Of a stretch of DNA of 64,000 nt, positions 62,529 to 64,000 are shown piece after piece (the stretch's first letter is position 1; each line of letters begins with the position of its first letter). The translations under genes and the position numbers were made by a program. The DNA comes from Gelidibacter salicanalis. GTDB taxonomy: Bacteria; Bacteroidota; Bacteroidia; Flavobacteriales; Flavobacteriaceae. The notes below the pieces were generated by a model. That model had not been told where the DNA came from, did no database searches, and saw only the letters and a program-made list of their open reading frames with translations. The stretch is taken from NCBI RefSeq assembly GCF_016469035.1, contig NZ_JAEHJZ010000047.1, positions 1-64,000 of the forward strand, read 5' to 3'.

Positions 62529-64000
62529 CTACTTCATCTTTTCCACCAACTCCAATTGGTCCATACTCACGCTGGTCGTAAATATTCCGTAATTGATAAA
62601 GGCCTTGTTTTTTTCAATTTTGTCAATGCTCCCTACAGCTCTACCATCTTGCAACCGGACGCGGTCTCCAACTTTAAAAAGTGGTTTCGGTTTTGGTGCT
62701 GCATCTACTTTTATTTTGGCGGCTTTCTTTTTTTGACGGATAACTTCAACCGTTTTTTCAGCCTCTTTAATGACTTTTTGTTCTTTAGATTTCTGGACCT
62801 TTTTTACTTTGGGAGAGGTTTTCTTTCGTTTCGAATTTTCAATCTGCACTAATTTGAACAACTCGTCCATCAGCTCTCGCTTTTTATTGTTGTCAAAATA
62901 TTTTTCCGACAGATCATTTATCTTCTGACCCAAATAAATCAAACGTTGATTACTATCATACAATTCTTGATAGCTTTCCAGTTTCTTCTGAATTTTGAGG
63001 TTAGTCTCTTCTAGCTTTTCGGCCTCAGATTGTGTTTTTCTTTCGTTTAATTTTAAGGACTGTTCTGTTTTTTCGAGTTTGCTGCGTTCTTTCTGAAGTT
63101 TGGCTATGGTAGCGTCAAAACGCACTTTTCCGCGTTCTATTTTCTTTTTCGCCCGATTGACCAAACTGAACGGAATGCCGTTTTTTTGTGCCACTTCAAA
63201 AGTAAACGAGCTTCCCGCTTGGCCCAAAGCCAATTTAAAAATGGGCTCCAAGGTTTTTTCATCAAACATCATATTGGCGTTTTGCATAAAGGGCAACTCA
63301 TTGGCCAATACTTTAAGGTTGGAGTAGTGGGTGGTAATTATCCCAAACGCTTCTCTATGGTAAAATTCTTCCAAGAAGGTTTCCGCTAAAGCACCTCCCA
63401 ATTCTGGATCACTCCCGGTTCCAAATTCATCAATCAAAAAGAGCGTGTTTTTGTTGCACTTTTTCAAGAAATAATTCATCTGTTTTAAGCGGTAACTGTA
63501 GGTGCTCAGATGATTTTCTATCGATTGATTATCGCCAATATCAGTCAAAATCCGATCAAACAAACACACTTTACTGCGTTCATGAACAGGAATTAACAAG
63601 CCGCTTTGCAGCATGACCTGCAACAAGCCAACCGTTTTTAAAGTGATACTTTTACCGCCCGCATTAGGTCCTGAAATTACAATAATTCTGTTCTCAGGAT
63701 GGAGCGCTATAGATTGCGAAAACGTTTTGACATTCTTCTTTTGATTCGATATATACAGCAACGGATGAATGGCGTCCCTTAAAACATAATCTTTATTATC
63801 AGTAATTTCTGGTAAAATGCCATGAATGGATGCCGCATATTTTGCTTTTGCATAGATCACATCCAATTCTGTCAAAAACAGCTGGTACGCCTTTAGCAAA
63901 CTCTGAAAAGGCCTGATGTAATTAGTGAGCTGTTTTAATATTCTCGTCACTTCTTCCTGTTCATCAAACTCTAAATTATTGAGTTCCCGTGTGTATCTGA
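62529..64000 (-). CDS. MutS2-like DNA mismatch/recombination protein, C-terminal part
   Basis: The frame stays open through the right edge (..YTRELNNLEFDEQEEV before the GTG at 63950), so only the C-terminal 490 residues are here and the start lies outside. The ATPase domain has Walker A SGPNAGGKS (63646-63670 region), the Q-loop and Walker B FLIDEFGTGSD (63409-63450 region), then a long coiled-coil clamp with many K/E residues. The tail is KOW/SH3-like (FKVGDRVRLQDGRAVGSIDKI). This is the MutS2 layout, but no C-terminal Smr endonuclease domain (usual HGxR motif) is present. MutS2 acts on recombination intermediates and, in some bacteria, collided ribosomes; the Smr-less form may differ. Confidence 0.85.
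   Translation of the reverse strand, partial: RYTRELNNLEFDEQEEVTRILKQLTNYIRPFQSLLKAYQLFLTELDVIYAKAKYAASIHGILPEITDNKDYVLRDAIHPLLYISNQKKNVKTFSQSIALHPENRIIVISGPNAGGKSITLKTVGLLQVMLQSGLLIPVHERSKVCLFDRILTDIGDNQSIENHLSTYSYRLKQMNYFLKKCNKNTLFLIDEFGTGSDPELGGALAETFLEEFYHREAFGIITTHYSNLKVLANELPFMQNANMMFDEKTLEPIFKLALGQAGSSFTFEVAQKNGIPFSLVNRAKKKIERGKVRFDATIAKLQKERSKLEKTEQSLKLNERKTQSEAEKLEETNLKIQKKLESYQELYDSNQRLIYLGQKINDLSEKYFDNNKKRELMDELFKLVQIENSKRKKTSPKVKKVQKSKEQKVIKEAEKTVEVIRQKKKAAKIKVDAAPKPKPLFKVGDRVRLQDGRAVGSIDKIEKNKAFINYGIFTTSVSMDQLELVEKMK

Overview
The window looks like chromosomal DNA of a marine-type Flavobacteriaceae (Bacteroidota). It is AT-rich. Several promoters match the Bacteroidota consensus (-33 TTG/TTTG, -7 TAnnTTTG). 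Lipoproteins carry acidic residues straight after the lipidated cysteine (CSNDD, CQTDD), as in Bacteroidota surface-export signals. Gene content also fits: bacillithiol synthase bshA, Bacteroidota-type LptD and TamB, a DUF4159 protein and a GH3/beta-lactamase fusion. I cannot resolve the genus. Most of the window is ordinary core genome.

Layout. 1-3.7 kb: one copy of a dispersed repeat, then pta-ackA. 3.8-4.5 kb: a 2H phosphoesterase-like protein. 4.7-6.6 kb: tRNA-Arg(TCT) with terminator, followed by twelve tandem 147-150 bp units, each containing a dyad-symmetric element of about 90 bp. 6.9-12.9 kb: a cobalamin riboswitch controlling a BtuB-like TonB-dependent receptor and three putative surface lipoproteins (two beta-propellers and one unfamiliar protein), closed by a strong hairpin. 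13-15.7 kb: a metalloprotease lipoprotein, ferritin and a PNPOx-like stress protein. 15.8-21.5 kb: a translationally coupled four-gene ligase-associated DNA repair operon (beta-CASP exonuclease, ATP-dependent ligase, Lhr-core helicase, PdeM), then a 45-residue membrane protein. 21.8-27.5 kb (minus strand): THUMP-like methyltransferase, AI-2E family transporter, TrmH-like methyltransferase, DUF4159, rsmE, tsaD. 27.5-32 kb: tamB. 32-35.2 kb: pfkA, gapA and an N-acetylglucosamine kinase-like gene. 35.2-40.7 kb: ridA and an envelope block of lptD, amidase and mlaD-like gene. 40.7-44.6 kb: two Fe-S electron-transfer proteins, serB and an unknown protein. 44.9-50.8 kb: GH3/serine-hydrolase fusion, bshA, an AraC regulator and a small beta-barrel. 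50.9-57.6 kb: a large FAD/Fe-S oxidase, aroC, a DAACS symporter and an EamA transporter. 57.8-61.5 kb: a tight three-gene operon (N-formylglutamate amidohydrolase-like, DUF1704/QEGLA metallopeptidase-like, GshB-like ATP-grasp). 61.6-64 kb: a second copy of the dispersed repeat, a DCC-family protein, low-complexity spacers and a MutS2-like gene running off the right edge.

The strongest leads for something undescribed are the three-gene operon at 57813-61535 and the repeat array at 4861-6616. The operon pairs an ATP-grasp ligase with two hydrolases in a genome that also encodes bshA, which suggests an unknown peptide or peptide-like metabolite. In the array, differences in one stem arm keep RNA base pairing. 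The vitamin B12 operon with three distinct lipoproteins and the DNA repair cluster are known in outline but only partly characterised. All functions are read from motifs and context; no database search was run.
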